This document shows positions 8,007 to 16,851 of a DNA stretch of 25,970 nucleotides, in pieces (position 1 is the stretch's first letter; each line of letters begins with the position of its first letter). The notes beneath the pieces were generated by a model that did not search any database, was not told where the DNA came from, and saw only the letters and a program-made list of their open reading frames with translations. The DNA lies in assembly GCA_040235395.1 (NCBI GenBank), contig JBECKS010000199.1:1-25970 (forward strand), written 5' to 3'. The position numbers were made by a program, and so were the translations under genes. The stretch comes from JBECKS01 sp040235395 (GTDB lineage: Bacteria > Pseudomonadota > Gammaproteobacteria > Pseudomonadales > JBECKS01).

Positions 8007-8636
8007 TTAGCCAGACCGAAAGCCTTTCGCAAGGTAATACACTTCTTTTGACCTCGCTCTTGATGATTTCGGTTTTCTCACCAAGAGCTTCGTAAAGCTG
8101 TTTTTCAGTGCTGTCTCAAACTCCTGCTGCCCCTTCCCTTGAAACACCTTAATCAGGAAATCACCCTGATCCTTCAAATGCTCCTGAGCAAAGGCAAGCG
8201 CTAGCTCACAAAGTGCCATCGCCTGATACTGATCCACCACGGAATTACCTGTGATGTTGGGGGCCATATCGCAGATTACAAGGTCTAGTTTCTGACCCTC
8301 AAGACGCTGACAAAGTGCCTCATAAACTTCGTCAGAATTGAAATCACCCTGTATGAATTCAACACCTGGCAGATAGTCCATTGGCAATATATCAGAAGCA
8401 ATTAGCTTGCCAGATTCCCCAATCCATTGGGCCGCCAACTGAGACCAGCCGCCTGGGGCAGCTCCAAGATCAACCACATGCATGCCCTTCTGGATTAACT
8501 TGTCTTTTTCCTGAATCTCAATCAGCTTGAAACAGGCACGTGAGCGATAGCCCTTTTTTTGAGCTTCTCTCACATAAGGGTCATCAAAATGCTCCTTTAA
8601 CCAAGCCTTGCTACTTTTTGATTGTTTTGATTTCAC
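8007..8636 (-). CDS. rlmE: 23S rRNA 2'-O-ribose methyltransferase RlmE (FtsJ/RrmJ)
   Basis: A 209-residue SAM-dependent methyltransferase that modifies U2552 in the A-loop of 23S rRNA late in 50S assembly. The SAM site is VVDLGAAPGGWSQ at 54-66. The K-D-K-E catalytic tetrad is complete: K37 (FKLIE), D123 (CDMAP), K163 (LIKVF) and E198 (KEVYY). The start is GTG at 8636. The ATG two bases earlier is immediately followed by a stop, so it cannot serve. No strong Shine-Dalgarno is seen. It is divergent from yhbY across 112 bases and probably heads the rlmE-ftsH unit. Confidence 0.96.
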   Translation of the reverse strand: MKSKQSKSSKAWLKEHFDDPYVREAQKKGYRSRACFKLIEIQEKDKLIQKGMHVVDLGAAPGGWSQLAAQWIGESGKLIASDILPMDYLPGVEFIQGDFNSDEVYEALCQRLEGQKLDLVICDMAPNITGNSVVDQYQAMALCELALAFAQEHLKDQGDFLIKVFQGKGQQEFETALKNSFTKLLVRKPKSSRARSKEVYYLAKGFRSG

Positions 8637-8748
8637 ATGTATTACCAGAAAAGACCGAGCGTATTAGGCTAGCACTAGACCATAGGCTTCGCTAGAATTG
8701 CCGCCCTCTAGGAAGCCAAGTAAAAAGCCAAGCAGACCAGAATAAACC

Positions 8749-9075
8749 ATGACCAATTCCCTCACACTCAACCAGAGCCAGAAAAAGCGCTTCAAAGCTA
8801 TTGGCCATCGTTTGAATCCTATCGTTACCATTGGTGATAAAGGATTAAGTGAGAATGTTGATAAAGAAATTAACCGTGCGCTTGAAGACCACGAATTAAT
8901 CAAGGTAAAACTTCCTTCAGGTGACAGGGAGCGAAAGCAGGAATTAATCGAGGACATTTGTAAACAGTGTGAGTGCGCTTTGGTGCAGAAGGTTGGGAAC
9001 GTGGCACTGATTTATCGCGCAGCTAGAAAACCGAATCCTAAACTTTCAAATTTATTGAAACAGAAAGATTTCTAA
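8749..9075 (+). CDS. yhbY: YhbY-family (CRM domain) RNA-binding protein
   Basis: A 108-residue protein made of one CRS1-YhbY (CRM) domain. The pattern is LNQSQKKRFKAIGHRLNPIV followed by IGDKGLSENVDKEI, then HELIKVKL near residues 47-54, and the GNVALIYR strand near 84-91. Escherichia coli YhbY associates with pre-50S particles and is thought to help 23S rRNA maturation. The placement beside rlmE suits that role. It is about ten residues longer than the usual 97, with a basic tail. Its stop lies 6 bases from the greA stop, so the two genes converge with no terminator between them that I can see. Confidence 0.93.
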   Translation: MTNSLTLNQSQKKRFKAIGHRLNPIVTIGDKGLSENVDKEINRALEDHELIKVKLPSGDRERKQELIEDICKQCECALVQKVGNVALIYRAARKPNPKLSNLLKQKDF

Positions 9076-9081
9076 ATCTGT

Positions 9082-9561
9082 TCAGACTTCGTGTCTGACA
9101 TCATCAATTTCATACTCAACAGCACCGCTGGGTGTTTGCACCAGAACCACATCGCCCACGCTCTTTCCAATCAGGGCTTTTGCAATAGGTGAGCCAGCAA
9201 AAATAAGGTTCTGTTTAATATCAGCCTCATCTTCACCCACAATCTTGTAGGTCTTCTGCTCATCGGTTTCAATATTGAGGATGTCTACCGTTACACCAAA
9301 AATCACCTTACCTTTATTCTCAATTTTAGAAACATCAATCACCTGGCAATTACTTAACTTGCCTTCAATTTCCTGAATACGACCCTCGGTAAAACTCTGT
9401 TGTTCTCTAGCAGCGTGATACTCTGCATTTTCTTTCAAATCGCCATGGGCACGAGCTTCGGCAATGGCTTCAATAATTCGCGGACGCTCAATCGTTTTAA
9501 GACGATGTAACTCATCTTTCAGTTGCTGCTCGCCTTTGGCTGTCATTGGGACTTTATTCAT
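9082..9561 (-). CDS. greA: Transcription elongation factor GreA
   Basis: A 159-residue factor that enters the RNA polymerase secondary channel and stimulates cleavage of backtracked transcripts. The N-terminal coiled coil (residues 1-75) carries the loop ARAHGDLKENAEYHAARE with the acidic tip residues D and E. The C-terminal FKBP-like domain (80-159) ends with GDVVLVQTPSGAVEYEIDDV. The start with MNKVPMT matches the family. It is the last gene of the carA-carB-greA series, the same grouping as described for Pseudomonas aeruginosa. Confidence 0.97.
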   Translation of the reverse strand: MNKVPMTAKGEQQLKDELHRLKTIERPRIIEAIAEARAHGDLKENAEYHAAREQQSFTEGRIQEIEGKLSNCQVIDVSKIENKGKVIFGVTVDILNIETDEQKTYKIVGEDEADIKQNLIFAGSPIAKALIGKSVGDVVLVQTPSGAVEYEIDDVRHEV

Positions 9562-9615
9562 GATGATGTTTATCCGCTTTATGTTCCGCTTTCAGGCAAG
9601 CGTAACACAAGTAAA

Positions 9616-12600
9616 CTAGTTTTTGATTTCCTGTAATTTACGCACAGTGAGTTGACGTTTGAGTTTTTCCTTGAGCGCCATGCACACCGCCTCGCCACCT
9701 GCAATGGTTGTTGTGTAACTCACTTTATGTTGTAAGGCATTTCGACGAATCGTAAATGAATCCTTGATAGCTTGCGAACCATCGGTTGTGTTAATAATTA
9801 AATCAATCTCGTCATTTTTCAACATATCGACAACGTGAGGCCTCCCTTCCATCACTTTATTAACACGAAGCACTTCAAAACCCGCTTTTTCAAGGTACTT
9901 TGCAGTACCTCCAGTGGCAGAAATCTTGAACCCTAATTCATTTAGTGATTTAGCAATGTTAGGCAATTCTTTTTTATCGCCATCCCTTACACTGATGAAA
10001 ACCATGCCCTTTTCAGGGAAATCTTCACCTGCTGCCATCGCTGCCTTATAGAAAGCTTCCGGGAACGTTTCCCCAACGCCCATCACTTCACCCGTTGATT
10101 TCATTTCAGGACCAAGAATGGGATCAACGCCAGGAAATTTATTAAAAGGAAAAACCGATTCCTTCACGTTGAAAAGTTTTGGAATAATTTCCTTTTCAAA
10201 ACCCTGCTCTGACAAGGTTTTTCCTGCCATACAAAGCGCTGCGATTTTTGCTAATGAATGGCCAATGCACTTGGACACGAAGGGAACGGTTCTTGCTGCA
10301 CGAGGATTCACCTCCAACACAAAAATATCGTCATCCTTAATGGCAAACTGAACATTCATCAAACCCACCACGCCAAGCTCGAGCGCCATTCGACGCGCCT
10401 GATCACGCATGCGATCCTGCACATCCTTGCTTAACTTGTAAGGTGGTAAAGAGCAGGCAGAATCACCTGAATGCACCCCAGCCTGTTCGATATGCTGCAT
10501 AATTCCGCCAATCACTACCTGCTCACCATCACAAATAGCATCCACATCCACTTCAATGGCGTCATCAAGAAAACGATCAAGTAATACCGGAGACTCATTC
10601 GACACTTTTACCGCAGTATCGAAATAAACTCTTAACTCGGTTTCATTCGCCACGATTTCCATGGCTCGACCACCAAGCACATAAGAAGGTCTTACTACCA
10701 GCGGATAACCAATCTCTTCCGCTTTTTTTACACCGTCTTCAATACTTCTTGCGGTTCTATTTGGCGGCTGCTTGAGTGACAATTTTTCAACCAGTTGCTG
10801 GAAACGCTCTCTATCTTCTGCACAGTCAATAGCATCAGGACTGGTTCCGATAATCGGAACACCATGTGCTTCAAGTGCACGTGCAAGTTTTAGTGGTGTT
10901 TGTCCACCATACTGAACAATCACGCCTTTAGGTTTTTCAATTTCTACAATCGCGAGCACATCTTCGAGAGTAATCGGTTCAAAATACAAACGATCGGAGG
11001 TATCAAAATCCGTTGAAACGGTTTCCGGGTTACAGTTAACCATAATGGTTTCATATCCTGCTTCCCTTAATGCAAGCGCTGCGTGAACACAGCAGTAATC
11101 AAACTCGATACCCTGACCAATTCTGTTTGGTCCACCACCAAGCACCATGAATTTTTCCCGATCACTCACAGCTGCTTCACATTCTTCATCGTAAGATGAA
11201 TACATGTAAGCCGTTGAGGTAGAAAATTCTGCTGCGCAGGTATCAACGCGTTTATAAATCGGTTTGATATCCAGTTCTTTGCGTTTGTTACGGATATCAC
11301 TTTCTGTTTGATTCAGAAGAAACGCTAAACGTTGATCAGAGAAACCTTGCTGTTTCCAACGGTATAAAGTGTTTTTATTTAATTCTGAAAAAGATGAAGC
11401 CTGTATTAAAGATTCTGTGTTAATCAGGTCTTCAATCTCTGCAAGAAACCAGGGATCAATACCTGAAAACTGATAGATTTCATCAATAGGCATACCTGCT
11501 CTAAAAGCATCGGCAACATACCAGGATCTTTCTGCACCAGGGTTCTTCAATTCCTTTTTAATCAGCGTTAAATCTTCCTGAGTGAATTCACCTGAGAATT
11601 TACTTTCCAGACCCATGCTGCCGGTTTCCAGACCACGCAATGCTTTCTGGAAAGATTCCTGAAAACAGCGCCCGATTGCCATGACTTCGCCAACCGATTT
11701 CATCTGGGTAGTAAGTAGTGGATCGGCTTCTGCGAATTTTTCAAAATTAAAGCGCGGAATTTTTGTAACCACGTAATCGATGGATGGCTCAAAGGATGCA
11801 GGTGTTGCACCACCCGTGATTTCATTCTGTAGTTCATCCAGGGTGAAACCAATCGCCAGCTTCGCTGCCACCTTTGCAATGGGAAAACCTGTGGCTTTAG
11901 AAGCCAGCGCAGAGGAACGAGAAACACGCGGATTCATTTCAATAATCACCATGCGCCCTGTTTTTGGATCCATACCAAACTGCACATTAGAACCACCGGT
12001 TTCTACGCCAATCTCTCGCAACACTGCAAGAGAGGCATTACGCATGATTTGATATTCCTTATCCGTCAGTGTTTGCGCCGGCGCAACAGTAATAGAGTCA
12101 CCTGTATGCACACCCATGGCATCAAAGTTTTCAATGGAACAGATAATGATGCAGTTGTCTTTCTTGTCACGCACCACTTCCATTTCAAATTCTTTCCAAC
12201 CAATGAGCGACTCATCAATTAACAACTCATTAGTGGGGGACAAATCCAGACCACGCTTACAAATGGTGATGTATTCTTCGCGGTTATAGGCGATACCACC
12301 CCCGCTACCGCCCATAGTGAATGATGGTCTGATAATAGCTGGGTAACCCACGGTGTCGAGCACCTGCAAAGCTTCTTCAAGACTATGAGCAATGGCAGAG
12401 CGAGGCGTTTCAAGACCGATTTTCTTCATTGCCTTATCAAAAAGCTGACGATCTTCCGCCTTATCAATGGCTTCCTTATTAGCGCCAATCATTTCCACAT
12501 TGTGCTTATCAAGCACGCCATGTTTTGCCAGATCCAAGGCACAGTTCAATGCAGTCTGACCACCCATGGTCGGCAAAATCGCATCCGGTTTTTCACGTTC

Positions 12601-12834
12601 AATGATTTTTTCAACCACTTGCCAGTTAATGGGCTCAACGTAAGTTGCATCGGCCATGGATGGGTCAGTCATGATGGTGGCCGGATTGGAATTCACCAGA
12701 ATTACCCGAATGCCTTCTTCCTTTAGCGCTTTACAGGCTTGAGCACCCGAGTAATCAAATTCACAAGCTTGGCCAATTACGATTGGCCCTGCTCCCAGAA
12801 TTAACACGCTATTTATATCTTGTCTTTTAGACAT
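9616..12834 (-). CDS. carB: Carbamoyl-phosphate synthase, large subunit
   Basis: A 1072-residue subunit making carbamoyl phosphate from bicarbonate, ammonia and two ATP, for arginine and pyrimidine synthesis. It shows the expected internal duplication. The first ATP-grasp half begins VLILGAGPIVIGQACEFDYS and has the metal-binding IIEMNPRVSRSSAL. The second begins FMVLGGGPNRIGQGIEFDYC and has VLEVNPRAARTVPF. The C-terminal MGS-like allosteric domain (from about residue 935, ATGGTAKYLEKAG) binds UMP and ornithine in the Escherichia coli enzyme. Length is normal and the frame is intact over 3.2 kb. ATG 12834 is preceded by GAGAGAG. A 49-base gap with a tandem repeat separates it from carA. Confidence 0.98.
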   Translation of the reverse strand: MSKRQDINSVLILGAGPIVIGQACEFDYSGAQACKALKEEGIRVILVNSNPATIMTDPSMADATYVEPINWQVVEKIIEREKPDAILPTMGGQTALNCALDLAKHGVLDKHNVEMIGANKEAIDKAEDRQLFDKAMKKIGLETPRSAIAHSLEEALQVLDTVGYPAIIRPSFTMGGSGGGIAYNREEYITICKRGLDLSPTNELLIDESLIGWKEFEMEVVRDKKDNCIIICSIENFDAMGVHTGDSITVAPAQTLTDKEYQIMRNASLAVLREIGVETGGSNVQFGMDPKTGRMVIIEMNPRVSRSSALASKATGFPIAKVAAKLAIGFTLDELQNEITGGATPASFEPSIDYVVTKIPRFNFEKFAEADPLLTTQMKSVGEVMAIGRCFQESFQKALRGLETGSMGLESKFSGEFTQEDLTLIKKELKNPGAERSWYVADAFRAGMPIDEIYQFSGIDPWFLAEIEDLINTESLIQASSFSELNKNTLYRWKQQGFSDQRLAFLLNQTESDIRNKRKELDIKPIYKRVDTCAAEFSTSTAYMYSSYDEECEAAVSDREKFMVLGGGPNRIGQGIEFDYCCVHAALALREAGYETIMVNCNPETVSTDFDTSDRLYFEPITLEDVLAIVEIEKPKGVIVQYGGQTPLKLARALEAHGVPIIGTSPDAIDCAEDRERFQQLVEKLSLKQPPNRTARSIEDGVKKAEEIGYPLVVRPSYVLGGRAMEIVANETELRVYFDTAVKVSNESPVLLDRFLDDAIEVDVDAICDGEQVVIGGIMQHIEQAGVHSGDSACSLPPYKLSKDVQDRMRDQARRMALELGVVGLMNVQFAIKDDDIFVLEVNPRAARTVPFVSKCIGHSLAKIAALCMAGKTLSEQGFEKEIIPKLFNVKESVFPFNKFPGVDPILGPEMKSTGEVMGVGETFPEAFYKAAMAAGEDFPEKGMVFISVRDGDKKELPNIAKSLNELGFKISATGGTAKYLEKAGFEVLRVNKVMEGRPHVVDMLKNDEIDLIINTTDGSQAIKDSFTIRRNALQHKVSYTTTIAGGEAVCMALKEKLKRQLTVRKLQEIKN

Positions 12835-12854
12835 CTATCTCTCTCAAAAAAACG

Positions 12855-12883
12855 CTTTCTTATTCATATCCTTTCTTATTCAT
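12855..12883. repeat. 13-base tandem direct repeat between carA and carB
   Basis: CTTTCTTATTCAT occurs at 12855-12867 and again at 12871-12883, with a 16-base period. In the mRNA sense each copy starts with ATGAATAAGAAAG. Each therefore offers an ATG followed by a seven-codon frame ending in a stop. There is no ribosome site, so translation is doubtful. Confidence 0.8.
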
Positions 12884-14026
12884 CTAGGACGAATGTGCTG
12901 TCATTAATTCAATAAAATGATCGAACAAAGGACTTGCATCGTGTGGCCCAGGGCTCGCTTCAGGGTGACCCTGAAAACTGAAGGCGGGCACATCTGTTCT
13001 TTCAATTCCCTGTAGCGAACCATCAAAGAGCGAACGATGACTTGCTTCAAGACAGGAAGGCAAACTCTTTTCATCAACTGCAAAGCCATGGTTCTGACTT
13101 GTGATGAGTACGGTGCTATCTCGCAGATTCTGCACGGGATGGTTAGCGCCATGATGACCGAATTTCATTTTTTCAGTTTTGGCGCCGCTTGCTAGCGCAA
13201 GAATCTGATGCCCAAGGCAGATTCCAAAAACAGGAATTCCCTGCTCAAGAAAGCTTTTTGCCGCATTGATTGCGTAATCACAGGGTTCTGGATCACCCGG
13301 ACCATTAGAAAGGAATACGCCCTGTGGTTTTAATGCCAGCACTTCTTCTGCAGATGTCTGGGCAGGCACTACCGTTAAATCACAGCCTCTATCCACCAGC
13401 ATACGAAGAATATTGCGTTTAACGCCGAAGTCGTAAGCCACCACCTTGAATCGTTTTTCTGGAGCAAGCCTGAATCCGGCACCCCATTCCCAACTACCAT
13501 CATTCCAACGATAACTTTGTTTTACGGTCACTTCCTTAGCCAAATCCAGACCCTTAAGAGACTCAGCGGTTTTAGCTAGCGACAGCGCCTTTTCAACATC
13601 AACTTGAGAGTTGGCATCTTCAGCAGTAAGAATACAGCCACGTTGAGCGCCCTTATCCCTCAACACTCGAGTTAGTCGACGGGTATCAATGCCTGCAATG
13701 GCAACAACATTATGGCGTTTAAGATAGTCAGGAAGGCTCTCTTGTTGACGCCATGAAGAAGAAAGCTTTGGTAAGTCACGAATCACCAGCCCGGCTGACC
13801 AGACAGCACTCGATTCTTCATCTTCTGAATTACAACCAGTATTACCAATATGAGGGTAAGTAAGCGTGACAATCTGCTTGGCGTAAGAAGGGTCGGTCAG
13901 AATTTCCTGATAGCCGGTAATTGCGGTATTAAAAACAACTTCGCCCAGAGCCTGGCCGCAAGCACCAATGGCTTGCCCGCTGAACACATTCCCGTCTTCA
14001 AGCGCAAGCACGGCTGGAATATTCAA
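12884..14026 (-). CDS. carA: Carbamoyl-phosphate synthase, small (glutaminase) subunit
   Basis: A 380-residue amidotransferase subunit that hydrolyses glutamine and channels ammonia to CarB. The nucleophile is C270 in VFGICLGHQ, and the triad is completed by H354 and E356 in FQGHPEA. The N-terminal CPSase domain includes the conserved block NTAITGYQEILTDPSY at 33-48. I choose TTG at 14026 as start because GGAGG lies 5 bases upstream and the protein then matches the family length and N-terminus. Starting at the upstream TTG (14077) would add 17 residues with no family counterpart and no ribosome site. A 23-codon ORF ends exactly on this start. carA lies apart from dapB because a sensor kinase gene intervenes. 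Confidence 0.96.
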   Translation of the reverse strand: MNIPAVLALEDGNVFSGQAIGACGQALGEVVFNTAITGYQEILTDPSYAKQIVTLTYPHIGNTGCNSEDEESSAVWSAGLVIRDLPKLSSSWRQQESLPDYLKRHNVVAIAGIDTRRLTRVLRDKGAQRGCILTAEDANSQVDVEKALSLAKTAESLKGLDLAKEVTVKQSYRWNDGSWEWGAGFRLAPEKRFKVVAYDFGVKRNILRMLVDRGCDLTVVPAQTSAEEVLALKPQGVFLSNGPGDPEPCDYAINAAKSFLEQGIPVFGICLGHQILALASGAKTEKMKFGHHGANHPVQNLRDSTVLITSQNHGFAVDEKSLPSCLEASHRSLFDGSLQGIERTDVPAFSFQGHPEASPGPHDASPLFDHFIELMTAHSS

Positions 14027-14094
14027 TTTATCCTCCGGAGTGCTCTTTCGAGCAAGTCTAGCTTCAGTTTTACCCAAGTGTGGGGCGAACCCAT
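14023..14094 (-). CDS. Possible 23-residue leader peptide upstream of carA
   Basis: ATG at 14094 opens a 23-codon frame beginning MGSPHTWVKL and ending RRIN. Its stop TGA (14025-14023) overlaps the TTG start of carA (14026-14024) as TTGA. The carA Shine-Dalgarno lies inside its last codons. It has no strong ribosome site of its own, only a distant AGG. If translated it would couple to carA. It could also be a chance frame. Confidence 0.3.
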   Translation of the reverse strand: MGSPHTWVKLKLDLLERALRRIN

Positions 14095-14137
14095 AACTAC
14101 TAAGGAGTGCCTACAGCAGGAATCAGGTTCAGGGAGT

Positions 14138-14164
14138 AAAAAGCGTGAAAGGAATTAGCTTTTT
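14138..14164 (-). promoter_or_regulatory. A/T-stem hairpin in the carA leader, possible attenuator
   Basis: AAAAAGC and GCTTTTT pair across a 13-base loop, just downstream of the predicted carA transcription start. The stem is mostly A-T and so weak. The trailing T-run is the kind seen in attenuators. Confidence 0.3.
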
Positions 14165-14176
14165 GGTTGGAAGGGT

Positions 14177-14205
14177 ATTCTAAAGCAGAGCAGGTTAACT
14201 GTCAT
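14177..14205 (-). promoter_or_regulatory. Candidate sigma-70 promoter of carAB
   Basis: On the minus strand ATGACA (14205-14200), a 17-base spacer and TAGAAT (14182-14177) give a good promoter match. It predicts a leader of about 145 bases before the carA start. A separate promoter here makes sense because carA is cut off from dapB by the kinase gene. Confidence 0.55.
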
Positions 14206-14272
14206 TAGCGAAATAAAATTGAAGGAACTATTTTTCTAAAATTGTTGAATTTTCCATCCAGAAAACGATTTC

Positions 14273-16667
14273 TCACCCCGTTTCAGCAAGCGGAATGCTA
14301 AGGGTAAAAATACTACCCCTATCCTTCTGACTTCGAACCACGATTTCACCTCCCATGGCGTCCATCAACTTCTTACTAATGGCAAGCCCCATACCACGAC
14401 CTGTGATTGCGGTTTTCTCAGCACCGATACGCTCGTAGTTATCAAACAGGTTCTGCAAATGCTCTTCCATGATGCCGACACCCGTATCACTCACACTGAT
14501 TTGTACAAATGAAGCTTTTTTCTCGCATTCCACCTTAATCAAACCCGTTTCGTTGTTGTACTTAATGGCATTGCTGAGAATATTCAACAGCACCTGCTTT
14601 AAACGCAAGCTATCTGCAATAGCGTGCAAAGGAGTCGAGACACCCTCTACACTCAGTTGAAGCCCGCAACGCTCCGCCTCTGGTCTAACAAGTTCAATAC
14701 AATCCCTGATGATGGAAACAACATCGATGGTTTCCAGATTCAACCTCAAGTTGCCCGACTCAATAATGGATAAATCCAGCAGGTCATCAATCAACTTCAG
14801 AACGTGTTGTCCAGCTTGCTGTATGCTGATAATTTTTTCCCTATCCCCTGCAGTGGCAGAGCTCTCCTCTTTCAGGATGTCGGTAAAACCGATAATGGCC
14901 GTTAAAGGCGTTCTTATTTCATGACTCATGGATGAAATGAATTCCGTCTTTGCACGGTTTGCATTCTCTGCAACTTGCCTTGATTCCAGCAAAGATTGAT
15001 TCATCTGTTGCAGGTTCTCTTCTGCTTTCTTCCTGAAACGTATCTCTGTTGAAAGTTTTCGATTGTAGAAAGACAACAATATTAAAATGACGAGAAAAAT
15101 CGCCAGCACTTGAAAGAAAAACACAAAATCAATGCCAGTATCAGACGGCACGGTAATCCAGCGGTCATAAATTTCTTTTTTCTCGGCATCGCTAACATCA
15201 TCTAGTGCTTCACTAATCAATACCGACAATTCTGGCCAGTCGCTACGTATAGCAATGCGTTGCCCGGGATAATCCTCATCGTAGTAACCAGCGAGCTTGA
15301 GATTTTCAAATCCGTGCACTCTCATTAAGTGGGTAACCACGCCCAGCACAGACACAAAAGCATCTGCCTTTCCTGTTGCAACCAGTTGTAAAGCATCCAG
15401 AGATGTATCGACCCAGATAGCTTCACTGTCTGGATTATCCTTAAGCACACGCTGTGAAGATGAGTAATTTTTCACCACAGCTATTCTTACACCTTCTAGG
15501 GAGCTGGGGTTCTTGATATTTATCCCATCCATATTCACAACCGTGACTAAAGGCGCTGGGATATAAACTGGGGAGAAATTGAAAAATACTTTTCTTTCTT
15601 CGGTTGGCACAACCGGTGTTACTAAATCAATTTTATTCTGCTTGCCTAACTCAATGAGTTCTGTCCATGTGAGGTTTTCCCGAACCACAAACTTGATGCC
15701 TATTTTTTCGCTTAGCAGTTTAAGGAAGTCAGGCGCTATACCAATATATTCACCTTCATCATTCTGAAAACTATAAGGTGCGTAATCCGAATCGAGCCCC
15801 ACTTCAACAACGGGATGTTCGTTTATCCATTTAATCTGCTCTTCAGTAAAGACAATCTGTTTTTCGTAACGCGTGAATTCAAGCCATTTTTATTCAATTG
15901 GTTTTTTTCAAGCCGTGATAGATCTTTCATTGCTTTTGTTAGCATAACAGCAAGAATTTCGCGATCTCTCGGCACTGCCATATGTAAAGGCGGATTGGAA
16001 AATCGTTCATTTTCCAGGTTACCAATTACTTTTAAGTTCGGAATGAAATTATTTTCCAGAGTAAATGAAACCAAACCAATGCTATCGATATAAGCATCAA
16101 CTTTTCCAAGGGAAACAGCCTTCATACATTCCACAACCGTATCAAACTCAACAACCTTCACTTGTGGAAAATCATTTTTAAGTACCGAAGTAATCAGGAA
16201 GCCGTTTACACCAGCAACCCGCTTGCCAGAGAGATCACTCACGCCCTTGATATCGCTATTAACCGTATTAACAACAATCACCGAAGGATTGGCATAATAG
16301 TCTGGGGTAAAAGCAAGATGCATTTCACGCTCTTCACTTTTATAAATCGCGGGCATGACATCGATTCGGCCTTCATAAGCTTGTTGTATTAGATCTTTCC
16401 AGGGGAGACCATTCACAAACTCAACTTCAAGCCCTAATTTAGATGCAAGAACCTGGGTTAAATCAATGGAATAACCTAAGGGTTTGCCATTGACGGAATA
16501 ATCAAAGGGGGGCAGTCAAGTTCATTCGCAACCTTAATCACCGGATGCTGCTTAACCCAGAGTTGCTCTTCCTCTGTCAATAAAAGGGATGTTTCTTCAG
16601 CATGCAAATTAATACCAGCTGTAAGCAGCATCGACAAAATTAGTGCTACCTTGCGCAGCCACCTCAT
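14273..16667 (-). pseudogene. BvgS-like sensor histidine kinase with two solute-binding domains, broken by two frameshifts
   Basis: Three consecutive frames join into one gene if a single base is added at each of two homopolymers: the G6 run at 16507-16512 and the T5 run at 15887-15891 (C6 and A5 in the sense strand). The joined product is about 798 residues. Its parts in order are a signal peptide after ATG 16667 (behind GAGGG), a first SBP_bac_3 domain (VIKVANELDCPP to about NERFSNPP), a second SBP_bac_3 domain (VVEVGLDSDYAPYSF onwards), a transmembrane segment (VFFFQVLAIFLVILILLSFY), a short coiled coil, HisKA with H-box SMSHEIRTPL, and HATPase_c with LLNILSNAIKYN, DTGVGI and GRGMGLAISKKL. 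No PAS or receiver domain is present, and no response regulator lies nearby. Periplasmic tandem domains of this kind sense small solutes in BvgS/EvgS relatives. As it reads, the gene is disrupted, unless the indels are sequencing errors. Confidence 0.8.
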
Positions 16668-16851
16668 TTTTTCCCTCACTTGTCTCGTTATTGTTGTTTT
16701 TCTATTCAGAGTACAAGTATCAAAATGCCTGATTGATACGGACGAGCTTACATCAATCCTTGGACCACCTTGGCCCAAGCCTTAACCATCCTCAATGAAG
16801 AATGTAACGATTAGATGGGAATTGCAAAACCTTTATGGCTTCTAGACAGGG

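Noticed and set aside
9082..9100. CAGAC-TTCGT-GTCTG hairpin at the yhbY/greA convergence as a terminator
   Set aside because: It has a short stem, lies inside the greA coding end, and has no T-run on either strand.
14027..14077. Start of carA at TTG 14077 giving a 397-residue protein
   Set aside because: The extra 17 residues have no family counterpart and no ribosome site, while GGAGG stands 5 bases before TTG 14026.
14060..14150. Resemblance of the carA leader (TGAACCTGATTC ... GTAGG) to part of a TPP riboswitch
   Set aside because: The matching CTGAGA half of the aptamer and its closing stem are absent, and carAB is not a thiamine gene.
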